Assembly (NCBI GenBank): GCA_020432165.1
Contig: JAGQGU010000065.1
Span: 1-41,707, forward strand
Origin: Thermomicrobiales bacterium
Lineage (GTDB): Bacteria > Chloroflexota > Chloroflexia > Thermomicrobiales > UBA6265
Reading direction: 5' to 3'
Length of the DNA stretch: 41,707 bases
This document shows positions 24,983 to 33,611 of the stretch, piece by piece. Under the pieces are notes generated by a model. The model ran no database searches and was not told where the DNA came from. It worked only from the letters and a program-made list of their open reading frames with translations. How positions within the stretch are numbered: the first letter of the stretch is position 1; each line of letters opens with the position of its first letter. The translations under genes were made by a program, and so were the position numbers.

Positions 24983-25666
24983 CTATCCGCGGATACTGGC
25001 CAAAGCCTCTTCCGTAGTCATACGCTCGCCGAGATAGATAGGTGTATCAAGCGCGGTGTAAACGCGAACTTCGGCATCACGCAGCTTCTTCACCATATCG
25101 ACGATATTCTTGGGATCATCATCTTCCAGGGCAACGATGAATTCCTGATCCTGGATACCGAAGCTCTCCACCGTATTCGTGAGCAGATCCGGCCAGGGTG
25201 CACCCAGCTGTCCATGCTCGATCATCATGCGGCGACGCTCCTGGAAGTCGATCAGGAACCACTCTGGAGTCTTGATGAAGGGGTAGACACTCAGGTATCG
25301 CCGTGCGGGCAGTCCCTTGATGAAGGCCGGGCCATGATTCGGATCGTACTGACTCATACCAGCCGTGCCGATATACCCATCCACACGCTTCAAGGCACGG
25401 CCGATTGTGGTCTGATCCAGCTGCACTGCCAAAGCACTCACCCGGTCCAGCTTCGGAGCATGTGCCCAAATGATGAGATCGACATCGGCGCGCAGACCAA
25501 GCGAGCTATAAACCCCACGGACCTCGACATCGGTATCGGCAAGCACCGCGGCAAACTCGACGACGGCTGCGTCCCAGTTCCCATGTGTGGCTTCGCGCCA
25601 ATCATCCCGGCGAGCATAGAGCCAAAAGGCGGTGAATCGTGATGTGGATGCGGGTGATTGGGACAT
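24983..25666 (-). CDS. hemQ: Coproheme decarboxylase HemQ (chlorite-dismutase family)
   Basis: This 227-residue enzyme converts coproheme to heme b in the coproporphyrin-dependent pathway. Diagnostic features are RRYLSVYPFIKTPEWFLID (Tyr128 is the expected radical tyrosine, with Lys132 in the YPxxK pattern), the proximal His151 in MIEHG and the C-terminal SFGIQDQEFIVALEDDDP. The distal Arg that marks true chlorite dismutases is not evident. GAGGAGC precedes the ATG at 25666. It is a single gene between a terminator and rph. The HemQ branch is typical of monoderm bacteria, which supports the taxonomic guess. Other heme genes are not present. Confidence 0.92.
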   Translation of the reverse strand: MSQSPASTSRFTAFWLYARRDDWREATHGNWDAAVVEFAAVLADTDVEVRGVYSSLGLRADVDLIIWAHAPKLDRVSALAVQLDQTTIGRALKRVDGYIGTAGMSQYDPNHGPAFIKGLPARRYLSVYPFIKTPEWFLIDFQERRRMMIEHGQLGAPWPDLLTNTVESFGIQDQEFIVALEDDDPKNIVDMVKKLRDAEVRVYTALDTPIYLGERMTTEEALASIRG

Positions 25667-25775
25667 GGGGTTGCTCCTCATAAAACGCGTCGCGCGCTGA
25701 CCGCGCGCGGATAACACCTCGACGATGGTAGCACGACTTTTCCGACTCTTTCAGTGGGGAATTACCGGACATCGC

Positions 25776-26516
25776 CTACGAATGCGCGAGCACCTCACGC
25801 TGTCTGGCGACAAGCTCCGTCACACCCTTCTGCCCCAACGCGATCAGCTGTTGCAACGTCTCGGGTGTGAAGGGATCGTGTTCAGCCGTAGACTGCAACT
25901 CCACAAACTTCCCCTCGCTGGTCATGATGATATTGGCATCAACATCGGCACCGGAATCTTCCTTATAGTCCAGATCCAGCACCGGTACGCCACTCACCAC
26001 ACCCACGCTCACCGCGGCCACATGCGCAAGCAGTGGATTCTTTTTGATCTTCTTCTGCTTCAGCAAACCCTCGCAAGCAATCGCCAGCGCCACGTATGCG
26101 CCGGTGATGCTGGCGCAGCGTGTACCACCATCGGCCTGGAGAACATCGCAATCGAGGATAATCTGACGCTCGCCGAGCACTTCCATATCCATCACCGCAC
26201 GCAACGAGCGACCGATGAGTCGCTGTATTTCCACGGTACGGCCACCCTGCTTGCCTCGAACCGCTTCGCGATCACTCCGCTCAGAGGTCGAGCGTGGCAG
26301 CATGCTGTACTCGGCGGTCACCCATCCCTTACCGGTACCCATCATCCATTTGGGTACGCGCTCATCGACGCTGGCGGTGCAAAGTACATGGGTGTTCCCC
26401 ACCTTGATGAGCGCCGAACCTTCGGCGAAGGCGTTCACATCACGCTCGATCGCAACAGTCCGCAACTGATCGAGCGCGCGATCCTCGCTGCGCTTCATCG
26501 GTACGATTATCGTCAT
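25776..26516 (-). CDS. rph: Ribonuclease PH
   Basis: The 246-residue phosphorolytic 3'-5' exoribonuclease trims the 3' ends of tRNA precursors. Family motifs are clear: [30 protein letters not shown], the arginine-rich [40 protein letters not shown] and the [13 protein letters not shown]-terminal region. It forms a hexamer in known cases. The ATG at 26516 overlaps the rarA stop (TGATG), so it is translated with rarA. Length fits the family. Confidence 0.96.
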   Translation of the reverse strand: MTIIVPMKRSEDRALDQLRTVAIERDVNAFAEGSALIKVGNTHVLCTASVDERVPKWMMGTGKGWVTAEYSMLPRSTSERSDREAVRGKQGGRTVEIQRLIGRSLRAVMDMEVLGERQIILDCDVLQADGGTRCASITGAYVALAIACEGLLKQKKIKKNPLLAHVAAVSVGVVSGVPVLDLDYKEDSGADVDANIIMTSEGKFVELQSTAEHDPFTPETLQQLIALGQKGVTELVARQREVLAHS

Positions 26517-27847
26517 CAATCCTTCTCCAATGTCTTCTTGTAGATCTCAAGCACATTCTGTAACCGGCGATCGAGTTCCTTCTCGAAGCCGCGACCGGTG
26601 GGATGATAGTAGCGTCGGCCTTTGAGATTGTCTGGCAGGTTCACCTGACCGATGACCCCACCCTCGTAGTCGTGGGCATACTTGTAGCCTTTGCCAAAAC
26701 CCTCGGCTTTCATGAACGAGGTCGGCGCGTTGCGCAGATGCATGGGCACAGGGTCATTGCGTGTCTTCTCGACATCGCCGCGCACTTCGCCGTATGCGGC
26801 GTAGAGTGCGTTGCTCTTCGGAGCCAGCGCCAGATAGACGGTCAGTTCCGCCAGCGCCAGTGAACCCTCCGGCATACCGATGAAGTGCACCGCCTGCTGG
26901 GCCGCCATTGCCAACTGCAATGCGGCAGGATCGGCCAGGCCAACATCCTCACTGGCAAAGCGGATAAGTCGCCGGGCGACATAAAGCGGATCGTCGCCCC
27001 GCTCCAGCATGCGCGCCAGCCAGTAGAGCGCTGCATCCGGATCTGAGCCACGCAAGGTTTTGTGCAAGGCGCTGATGGCATCGAAGTGGTCATCACCCGT
27101 CTTGTCGTAGGTGGCAGCCCGCCGTTGCGCCGCCTGCTGCACCAATTCGGGGGTAATCGTCTTGTCCTCCCCTATTCCTGTCGCAGCAAACTCGAGCGTG
27201 TTCAATGCAAAGCGGGCATCCCCATTGGCGAGATTGGCCAGAAGATCAAGCGCTTCATCGGTGATCGCGAACTGCTGGCTACCAAGCCCTCGCTCTTCGT
27301 CGACCAACGCCCGCTGCACGATCGTCTTGATATTCTCATCCGTCAGCGAGTTGAGCGTGATTACCCGGGAGCGACTCAGCAGGGGGGCATTCACCTCGAA
27401 ACTCGGATTCTCGGTAGTCGCACCAATGAGAATAACCGTGCCATCTTCGACATGCGGCAAAATCGCGTCCTGCTGCGCCTTGTTGAAGCGATGAATCTCA
27501 TCAATGAAGAGCACTGTGCGGGTGCCATGCATACCGAGGCGATCACTAGCCTGCGCGATCGCTTTGCGCAGATCGGCCACACCGCTGGTGACCGCGCTCA
27601 AGGCGATAAAGTCCGCCTTGGTTGTATTGGCAATCACGCGCGCTGTGGTGGTCTTGCCGGTTCCGGGCGGGCCCCATAGGATCAGCGAACTCAGGCGATC
27701 AGCCTCGATCGCCTTACGCAAAAGTGTTCCCGGACCGATGACGTGTTCCTGTCCCACCAGTTCGTCGATGGTACGGGGACGCATACGTGTCGCCAACGGA
27801 GCCCGACTGCTCAGCTGCTCGGCCTTGTTGGCTTCAAAGAGGTCCAT
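26516..27847 (-). CDS. rarA: Replication-associated recombination protein A (RarA/MgsA AAA ATPase)
   Basis: This 443-residue AAA+ ATPase acts at stalled replication forks. Walker [10 protein letters not shown] is at residues 59-67, Walker [10 protein letters not shown] at 113-121, sensor-1 [11 protein letters not shown] follows and the arginine finger lies in APLLSRSRV. The C-terminal clamp-loader-like and tetramerisation regions are present, including [10 protein letters not shown] and the [13 protein letters not shown] end motif. It starts 2 bp after the 65-aa gene and overlaps rph, so it is the centre of a tight operon. Confidence 0.96.
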   Translation of the reverse strand: MDLFEANKAEQLSSRAPLATRMRPRTIDELVGQEHVIGPGTLLRKAIEADRLSSLILWGPPGTGKTTTARVIANTTKADFIALSAVTSGVADLRKAIAQASDRLGMHGTRTVLFIDEIHRFNKAQQDAILPHVEDGTVILIGATTENPSFEVNAPLLSRSRVITLNSLTDENIKTIVQRALVDEERGLGSQQFAITDEALDLLANLANGDARFALNTLEFAATGIGEDKTITPELVQQAAQRRAATYDKTGDDHFDAISALHKTLRGSDPDAALYWLARMLERGDDPLYVARRLIRFASEDVGLADPAALQLAMAAQQAVHFIGMPEGSLALAELTVYLALAPKSNALYAAYGEVRGDVEKTRNDPVPMHLRNAPTSFMKAEGFGKGYKYAHDYEGGVIGQVNLPDNLKGRRYYHPTGRGFEKELDRRLQNVLEIYKKTLEKD

Positions 27848-27849
27848 TG

Positions 27850-28047
27850 TTATTCCGGGATTTCCGGTGCTGATGCTTCGAGCGATTCCAAAAGGGCGAC
27901 CAGTTCAGCGCGCGTGGTTACGCCAAGCTCATCCATCGCTTCCAGCGTCTCTTCGGCAAGCTCCAGCCGCTCGAAATGCGCGACGACATCGACCGGCACC
28001 TTCTTCTTCGATCGACGTGAATCCAGATCAATGATGTTTTCTGGCAT
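27850..28047 (-). CDS. Small 65-aa protein of unknown function upstream of rarA
   Basis: The gene is supported by GGAGAAC ahead of its ATG and by close fit between neighbours (11 bp after the membrane protein gene, 2 bp before rarA). The product has a basic N-terminal patch (DSRRSKKK), then two likely helices, the second being ELGVTTRAELVALLES. That helix resembles the short DNA- or protein-binding tails in which GV-T-RAELVALL forms a turn-helix. I do not recognise a family. Its placement suggests a role near RarA or simply translational coupling. Confidence 0.7.
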   Translation of the reverse strand: MPENIIDLDSRRSKKKVPVDVVAHFERLELAEETLEAMDELGVTTRAELVALLESLEASAPEIPE

Positions 28048-28058
28048 GCCCGGTTCTC

Positions 28059-29075
28059 CTACAGCACCACATCGCGCAACGCCACGATCACCAGGAGTAC
28101 GCTACCGACACCGACAAACTCGATCATCTTGTTTCGATCAAGGGTCCGGCCTTCGGCATTGGTAACCAGGAGTCCGTAGATCATGTAGAACATGGCGGTG
28201 AGTACCGCTGCTCCACCCCAGCCCCAGGTTGGCCACCAGTTCAGCGCCAACATCGTACCGGCCATCAGCCAGGCACCGAGGCCAGCCTGCAGTGATCGCG
28301 TGGGGGCATTGAGCCCGGCTCGTTCGAGCGCTTCCAACAAGAGGATGAAGGTGATGATGGCAACCAGCGGTACGGCGATGAGATTCTCAAACTTGTTCAG
28401 ATAGATAGCGCCAAAAGCGAAAAAGGCAACCACAATACCGATGACCGAGCTGATCACGCTGGCGGTGCGAACGCTTGGCTCCTCAGCCTCGTCCAACAGA
28501 TCCCGACTCAGCAGCGACGCGGCCATACCGATAAATGCCAGTGCTGGCCCGAAGAGCAGCATCCAGCGATTGTGATAGGTGGCAACAAGCAAGGCGCCCG
28601 CAAAGACGCTCACGAACGGGATGACCCAGGCAGTGGAGAGTCGACTGATGTGATCGTTGCCGTCTTCCTGAGCAGCCTTGACCGTCACGTACTCCGAGTA
28701 TTGCGCTCCCGCCGCGGACAGAATCAGCGCAATAATGCTGACCGCCCACAGCAGCGGGGTTGCCCGCTGCAGCATAGGCGGAATGCTGCCATCGCCATCA
28801 CCGATCGCGATGATCGCGCAGAGCAGTAATGCCGCCGCGATGATCAGCGCGAAGACGATACCCTGCCCATAGGTAGGCTGGCGTTCATCGGCGTTCTGAA
28901 TCCCGAGTCCGAAGATCTTGTGCTCTTCATCGCGAGTACTCGGGTAGTTCTCCTCGAAATCTTCGTACTCTTCATAGAACTCATCGTCATCGACGTAGTC
29001 ATCCCGCAAATCAACCTGCTGTTGCTGCTGGTAGGTTCTGGATGAAAATGGATTTGGCTTGTCACGCTTGGCCAT
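28059..29075 (-). CDS. Multi-pass membrane protein of unknown function
   Basis: The 338-residue protein has an unusual cytoplasmic N-terminus of about 65 residues. It is rich in Gln (five in a row) and then in Asp/Glu/Tyr (YVDDDEFYEEYEDFEENY), so it is probably disordered. About eight to nine hydrophobic segments follow, from GIVFALIIAAALLLCAIIAI to the final FVGVGSVLLVIVALRDVVL. No family motif is recognised. AAAGGAAAT precedes the ATG at 29075. It lies 58 bp after the MFS gene and 11 bp before the 65-aa gene on the same strand, so it probably shares a transcript with rarA and rph. Confidence 0.75.
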   Translation of the reverse strand: MAKRDKPNPFSSRTYQQQQQVDLRDDYVDDDEFYEEYEDFEENYPSTRDEEHKIFGLGIQNADERQPTYGQGIVFALIIAAALLLCAIIAIGDGDGSIPPMLQRATPLLWAVSIIALILSAAGAQYSEYVTVKAAQEDGNDHISRLSTAWVIPFVSVFAGALLVATYHNRWMLLFGPALAFIGMAASLLSRDLLDEAEEPSVRTASVISSVIGIVVAFFAFGAIYLNKFENLIAVPLVAIITFILLLEALERAGLNAPTRSLQAGLGAWLMAGTMLALNWWPTWGWGGAAVLTAMFYMIYGLLVTNAEGRTLDRNKMIEFVGVGSVLLVIVALRDVVL

Positions 29076-29133
29076 ACGGATTTCCTTTGGCGATATTCGT
29101 GCCGATACTAATGAAGTATAGGCGATGTGGCCA

Positions 29134-30303
29134 CTACTCCTCGCCTGCCAGCGCGCGAATCCGCGCTTCGGACGGCAGGAACCAGGCCGCCGTCGCCGCT
29201 ACGATCAGAAAGAGCGCCTGGGTTCGGACCGCGTTCTGCGTGCCGATGCTATCGGCAATCGCGCCGAAGACCGGGGCACCGATGGCACCAGCGACGAATC
29301 CCAAACCAAGGATGGCCCCACTCGCCAAACCCGCCTGTCCTTTCATCAACTGCTGTGCCATGACAAGCAGGAGTGGCACCGTGGCTGCTGCGAGCAAGCC
29401 GATAATGGCCGCGAAGAAGAATCCGGGCACGCCCGGCCACTGGGCAAACGCAAGCATGGCGGGAATGGTAAGGAGAGTGGTAACGATAATGACATTGCGC
29501 CGACCATATTTATCGGCAGCACGGCCGGTGCCAATATTGCCAAAGGCCATACCAAACATAAGCGTGCTCGCCATCGCGCCATAGAATGCCGCGCCGTATC
29601 CCATTTCGTCGTACCAAAGGGGGATGAAGTTCTGCAGACCCAGTGTCGGAAAGAGCCGGAGCATCTGGGTACCGATGATGATACCGATCACACCCCAGGG
29701 CACGGCCTGACCCGCCTGTTTCATTGCCGTACGGGAACGACCCGGGACGTTGTTGCCACGCATCGCGACAACGAGAAACGCGGCGACGAGCAGACCGGGA
29801 ATCAGCATCACGGCGGTCCCGCGCATACCAAAAGCGGTGAAAAGTCCGACGCCAATGAGCGGTCCCAAACTGCCACCGAGGATGCCACCACCGGAGTAGA
29901 TGCTCATGGCCTGGTTCCGATTGGCGGGATCGATAACGGCATTGGCGCTGATGGCGCCAAATGGATGGAAGGCACCACTACCGAGACCAGCCAATGCCGC
30001 CAGCACGATGATCATTGGAAACGAGGGAGCAAAGCCAATGGAGGCGAAGAGTACGGCACCCCAAGCCAAAGCCAGGCCGGTGAAACGTGTACCGATGCGA
30101 TCAGCCAGCATGCCGAACGCTGGCTGACTCAGGCTGCTCGCGCCGGAGTAGGCCAGAGCGACGAAGCCCACAGTTTTCAGATCGAGCGCATACTTGTCGG
30201 TGAGAATCGGATAGAGCACCGGCAATAGCCCACCAAACATATCGACACTGAAATGCCCGAATGCAAGCGTCATCAGCGGTTTGTTCCGAAATACCGTGGC
30301 CAT
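29134..30303 (-). CDS. MFS transporter, fosmidomycin-resistance-like
   Basis: This 389-residue major facilitator has twelve predicted helices. The N-terminal LAFGHFSVDMFGGLLPVLYPILTDKY is close to the Fsr subfamily signature, and the MFS loop-2/3 motif appears as GMLADRIGTRFTG with its counterpart GRAADKYGRRNVI in the second half. Fsr proteins export fosmidomycin and other compounds; the real cargo is unknown. GGGGAG precedes the ATG at 30303. It is divergent from the 30495 cluster across about 190 bp. Confidence 0.88.
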   Translation of the reverse strand: MATVFRNKPLMTLAFGHFSVDMFGGLLPVLYPILTDKYALDLKTVGFVALAYSGASSLSQPAFGMLADRIGTRFTGLALAWGAVLFASIGFAPSFPMIIVLAALAGLGSGAFHPFGAISANAVIDPANRNQAMSIYSGGGILGGSLGPLIGVGLFTAFGMRGTAVMLIPGLLVAAFLVVAMRGNNVPGRSRTAMKQAGQAVPWGVIGIIIGTQMLRLFPTLGLQNFIPLWYDEMGYGAAFYGAMASTLMFGMAFGNIGTGRAADKYGRRNVIIVTTLLTIPAMLAFAQWPGVPGFFFAAIIGLLAAATVPLLLVMAQQLMKGQAGLASGAILGLGFVAGAIGAPVFGAIADSIGTQNAVRTQALFLIVAATAAWFLPSEARIRALAGEE

Positions 30304-30400
30304 ACGTCTCCCCTGCCATCAATCTCGCCTGGGACATGCTACCAAAAGCAGGACGATTCAGGAACAATGAAAACCAGCGCGTCATCCATAGAAAATGCGC

Positions 30401-30406
30401 TATACT
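30401..30406 (+). promoter_or_regulatory. Possible -10 box for the 30495 cluster
   Basis: TATACT is a good -10 about 90 bp before the ATG of the 44-aa protein gene. No convincing -35 lies at the proper distance. Confidence 0.3.
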
Positions 30407-30494
30407 TCAGCGTTGCTGCGTGTCATCTGGCGCACGCCCTGTTGTTGTGCCTTTCGCAGCCCAGAATTTCCACACCCAAAGGAGTAAGCCAGGC

Positions 30495-30629
30495 ATGGCA
30501 AGCCCAACAGATACGGTGCAATTGAATGAGGCGGATATCGCCTTCCTGCTCAACCTGCTGCGCGATGCGAGTGGCCCTATGACCACCGCCGAGCTGGTGG
30601 AAGCCCTGAAGAATCGCAAGGCGAAGTAG
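30495..30629 (+). CDS. 44-aa protein of unknown function
   Basis: AAAGGAG lies 9 bp before the ATG at 30495, and the gene starts a tight cluster, ending 26 bp before the 613-aa gene. The product, QLNEADIAFLLNLLRD followed by PMTTAELVEALKNRK, reads as two helices joined by a turn. This resembles a minimal helix-turn-helix or an interaction helix pair. The second half resembles the helix-turn in the 613-aa neighbour (QPLTDEMLVEDVL), so the two may bind similar partners. No family is recognised. Confidence 0.65.
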   Translation: MASPTDTVQLNEADIAFLLNLLRDASGPMTTAELVEALKNRKAK

Positions 30630-30655
30630 CCTTCACCGCAGGAGCAATCCCAACT

Positions 30656-32497
30656 ATGTCCACGAATTCCGGCGAGCTGGTTCTCGCCTTCAATGGTGCC
30701 AAGAAGCTGCAGACCGCTGCCTCCAAGGCATTTGAGGCGCTGCGCATGCGTGGCGCGTTTATGAGCGAGAATGCGGCCATCCGCGTTTCCGCCACCGAGC
30801 TCGCCGAGTTCATCGGTGTTACGCCAGCGGTTCTTACCGATGCCGTGGCCGAGAATCCGGAAGTCTTCGGTGTCGAGACCACTGAAGATGGCACCGTTTT
30901 CGTCAGCACCACCCGTGATGGGCGCGCGCCATCCACGATGATCGTCGACGATACCCACACGCTCAAGCAGCGCCTGATGACACCACAACCGAAGCCGGCT
31001 CCACGCCCGCGACCGGTGCGTGAAGTCGTTCGCGCTAACGAAGCCTGGGCGACATTTGTCGGCGGCACAATCAGCGATGATCTCTTCGATGATGAAGAGT
31101 TCGGTTTCGCTGAGCCAGCGGCCGAGCAGGCTGCGGTCGTCACTACACCAATCGTCGAAGAAACGGTTGTTGCCGAGACTCCGGTGGTGGAAGCCATCGT
31201 TGAGCCGGTGATCGAAGAGATCGCCGAGGTCACACCGGCCGCAGAGGAAGAAGCCGCGACAGCCGTGGTGGAAACCACGCCTGAACCGATGGTCGTTGAG
31301 GCCGAGCCGGTGGTGGAAGACGTCCGCCCAGAGATTCCGGTCTTCGAGGAAGTCGTCCGGCAGTCGACGCCTGCACGTTCGCTCGGCGAGCCGACCGATT
31401 TCAGCGATACCGACGCCGCTGCCATCGCCGCTGCTCTGGAAACCCAGTTCAGCCATCATTCGCATGTGGCCTTCTTCGGTGGTCGCTGGATGACGACCGA
31501 TCGCGCGCATCGCCTCAGTCGCGGCAATATTCGCGATATCCGTCAGTACATCGAAGAGCAGGAACAGCCGCTCACCGACGAGATGCTGGTTGAGGATGTG
31601 CTGCGCGTGCGCCCGAGCAATCCGGAATACGCCAACACCGTCTTTGGCCTGAACTACTGGTTGGGTCGCGAACGCGATTTCGAGTTCGTGGGCACGCGGG
31701 ATCAGCGCTTCTGGAGCGTCACCGATCTGCCAGCTCTCGGCACGTCATTGAAGAAGCCGAACGATATCGGTTCCGACTATCGCTTCCTCAATGATGGCGT
31801 TAATCCCGGGGCTATCGCCCATCGTTCGGTAAGCTCGGTCGATCACACCGTGAGCTTCTACGAATGGAATCTCGGTTTGCTGCCATACGACGAGGAACTG
31901 CAGCAGCTCTTCCCGGCACCGATGCTGCCGGATCAGCGCAGCGCGGTCTTTACCTTTGAGATCCCGCAGAGCTACACGACCTATTTGGTCGAGCTGCGGT
32001 ACCCCACACCAACCCGTGGTGGATTCATCCTTGGTCTGGACGATCTCTACTTCGATTCGCTGGTACCCGGTGCCATCATCTCTATCAGCGCGACTGAGAA
32101 CGATGGTCACTACAAGGTGGAGTACCTTGCTGGCGATGAGCAGAGCGACCGGCTGCTGGAGGTGGACGACAAGCGTCCGCGCTACCACTTCCGCCCAACC
32201 ACCTATGCCTGCGCTGTGGATCGTGCCTGGTTGCTGAACGAGGATCGTTTCCCGAATCTCGCTGGCCAGAAGCCACTCACCGATCGCGAACGCCGCAAGC
32301 TCGCGACCGTGCTGGAGATGACCTTCGAACGCGCCGGTATGGACGACGGCAATGGTGGTTACCTGGCATCGTTCGACGATCTGCTGGCCGCTATCAATAT
32401 CGAGCGACCAGTAAGCGCCGACCTGCTGCATAACGAACTTGAACTGCATACCGGTATTTCGGGCGACGATGCCAACGGATACACCTATGTCCCGTAA
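30656..32497 (+). CDS. 613-aa protein with probable winged-helix domains and an acidic linker, function unknown
   Basis: I do not recognise this protein as a whole. Residues 35-90 look like a winged helix (VSATELAEFIGVTPAVLTDAVAENPEVFGVETTEDGTVFVS). Residues 150-235 are a Val/Glu/Pro/Thr-rich acidic linker with almost no other residue types. Residues 290-360 again look like a winged helix of the HARE-HTH/RNA-polymerase-delta style (NIRDIRQYIEEQEQPLTDEMLVEDVL, then FEFVGTRDQRFWSV). A C-terminal beta-rich domain of about 250 residues follows. A nucleic-acid-binding or transcription-related role is inferred from this. AGGAG precedes the ATG, and its end overlaps the HEAT gene by 11 bp. Confidence 0.75.
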   Translation: MSTNSGELVLAFNGAKKLQTAASKAFEALRMRGAFMSENAAIRVSATELAEFIGVTPAVLTDAVAENPEVFGVETTEDGTVFVSTTRDGRAPSTMIVDDTHTLKQRLMTPQPKPAPRPRPVREVVRANEAWATFVGGTISDDLFDDEEFGFAEPAAEQAAVVTTPIVEETVVAETPVVEAIVEPVIEEIAEVTPAAEEEAATAVVETTPEPMVVEAEPVVEDVRPEIPVFEEVVRQSTPARSLGEPTDFSDTDAAAIAAALETQFSHHSHVAFFGGRWMTTDRAHRLSRGNIRDIRQYIEEQEQPLTDEMLVEDVLRVRPSNPEYANTVFGLNYWLGRERDFEFVGTRDQRFWSVTDLPALGTSLKKPNDIGSDYRFLNDGVNPGAIAHRSVSSVDHTVSFYEWNLGLLPYDEELQQLFPAPMLPDQRSAVFTFEIPQSYTTYLVELRYPTPTRGGFILGLDDLYFDSLVPGAIISISATENDGHYKVEYLAGDEQSDRLLEVDDKRPRYHFRPTTYACAVDRAWLLNEDRFPNLAGQKPLTDRERRKLATVLEMTFERAGMDDGNGGYLASFDDLLAAINIERPVSADLLHNELELHTGISGDDANGYTYVP

Positions 32498-33560
32498 GAA
32501 CGGCCAGAGCGATGACGCACCCATTCACTTCTTCAATCTAGAGGAAGAGAATGTGGATGGCGATATCGATCTGGATAGCTATCAGCTGGACTATCCTCAG
32601 GTGAGCTTCGAGCAGAGTCTGGAAGCGATCCAGGAGGACGCGCTCGCACCCATGGATGTACTCGGCTTCAGTAATATGACGCTGAAGAACATCCATGAGC
32701 TGCGCGGGGTCTGGGGCACACTTTCGGACGAAACCCGAGAGACGATCGCGGAGCTGGTGCTCACGGTAGGACTCGAGCAAATCTTCACCGACTTCGGTCG
32801 CTTCTGGCAGGTTCTGCTGGAGGACAAGAGCGAAGCGGTGAAGCTCGTGGCTGCCCGTGGCGCCACAGGATCTGAGGAAACAGCGCTGATCGCACCATTG
32901 ATCGTTATCGCCGAAGGTGATGACAGTCTGGTATTGCGAGAGGCGGCGATCCGTGGCCTCGTGCAAAGCGTGATGGCGCTCGATTTCGACAATCTGTACC
33001 TGGACAAGAAGGACATCGCCCGTCTGCAACGCATGAAAGCGATGGCCGGCGACGAGTCCTGGCCAACCCCGCTGCGAGCCGCCGCGCTGGAGACGTGGTC
33101 TCACTTCACGATGGATGACGATACGATGACACTCATCGAGTCATTCATAGAGAGCGACAACGATGATCTTCAGATCGGTGCGATGAAAGCGATGATCCAG
33201 GTGGGATCCGCGCACTTCACCCGCTTCCTGGAACGGCAGTTGCAGAGTACGGACGTTGATCGTCGCGAAGCTGCTGCCTACGCGATGGGCATGAGCGGCG
33301 ATGAGGCTGTGGTGCCCATGCTCACCATGACCGCGCGCGAAGACACGGAGCCTGCGGTGCGCGAGGCGGCCTATGCTGCCCTCGGTAATCTGGCGAGCAA
33401 GCCCGCTACAAAGGCATTGGAAGAGCTCCTGAAACACGCCAGCGATGATGAGATCGAGTTGATCGAAGCAGCACTGGAATATGCCAACGAGATGGATCAA
33501 ATGGAAGATATGGCCATGTTCTATCTCGAGGACGACGAACTCGAAGACGAGGACTACTAG
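32487..33560 (+). CDS. HEAT-repeat protein of unknown function
   Basis: This 357-residue protein is mostly helical repeats in HEAT style. Examples are SEAVKLVAARGATGSEETALIAPLIVIAEGDDSLVLREAAIRGLV, then NDDLQIGAMKAMIQVGS, DVDRREAAAYAMGMSGDEAVVPML and EPAVREAAYAALGNLAS, each about 30 residues. Both ends are strongly acidic (HFFNLEEENVDGDIDLD at the start, EDDELEDEDY at the end). Such proteins usually act as scaffolds. Its start at 32487 overlaps the 613-aa gene by 11 bp; an alternative in-frame ATG lies at 32469. The overlap suggests that the two proteins form a complex. Confidence 0.8.
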   Translation: MSRKNGQSDDAPIHFFNLEEENVDGDIDLDSYQLDYPQVSFEQSLEAIQEDALAPMDVLGFSNMTLKNIHELRGVWGTLSDETRETIAELVLTVGLEQIFTDFGRFWQVLLEDKSEAVKLVAARGATGSEETALIAPLIVIAEGDDSLVLREAAIRGLVQSVMALDFDNLYLDKKDIARLQRMKAMAGDESWPTPLRAAALETWSHFTMDDDTMTLIESFIESDNDDLQIGAMKAMIQVGSAHFTRFLERQLQSTDVDRREAAAYAMGMSGDEAVVPMLTMTAREDTEPAVREAAYAALGNLASKPATKALEELLKHASDDEIELIEAALEYANEMDQMEDMAMFYLEDDELEDEDY

Positions 33561-33565
33561 AGCCC

Positions 33566-33598
33566 GTAGAGATGGCGTCCTTGGGGTGCCATCTCTAC
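33566..33598. repeat. GTAG...CTAC hairpin directly before the femX ribosome site
   Basis: A perfect 11-bp stem (GTAGAGATGGC with GCCATCTCTAC) and an 11-nt loop lie 2 bp before GGAGG of the first femX. There is no T run, so it is not a normal terminator. Its GTAG/CTAC ends match the repeat family of the window. It could modulate translation or protect the upstream message. Confidence 0.6.
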
Positions 33599-33611
33599 CC
33601 GGAGGATACCT

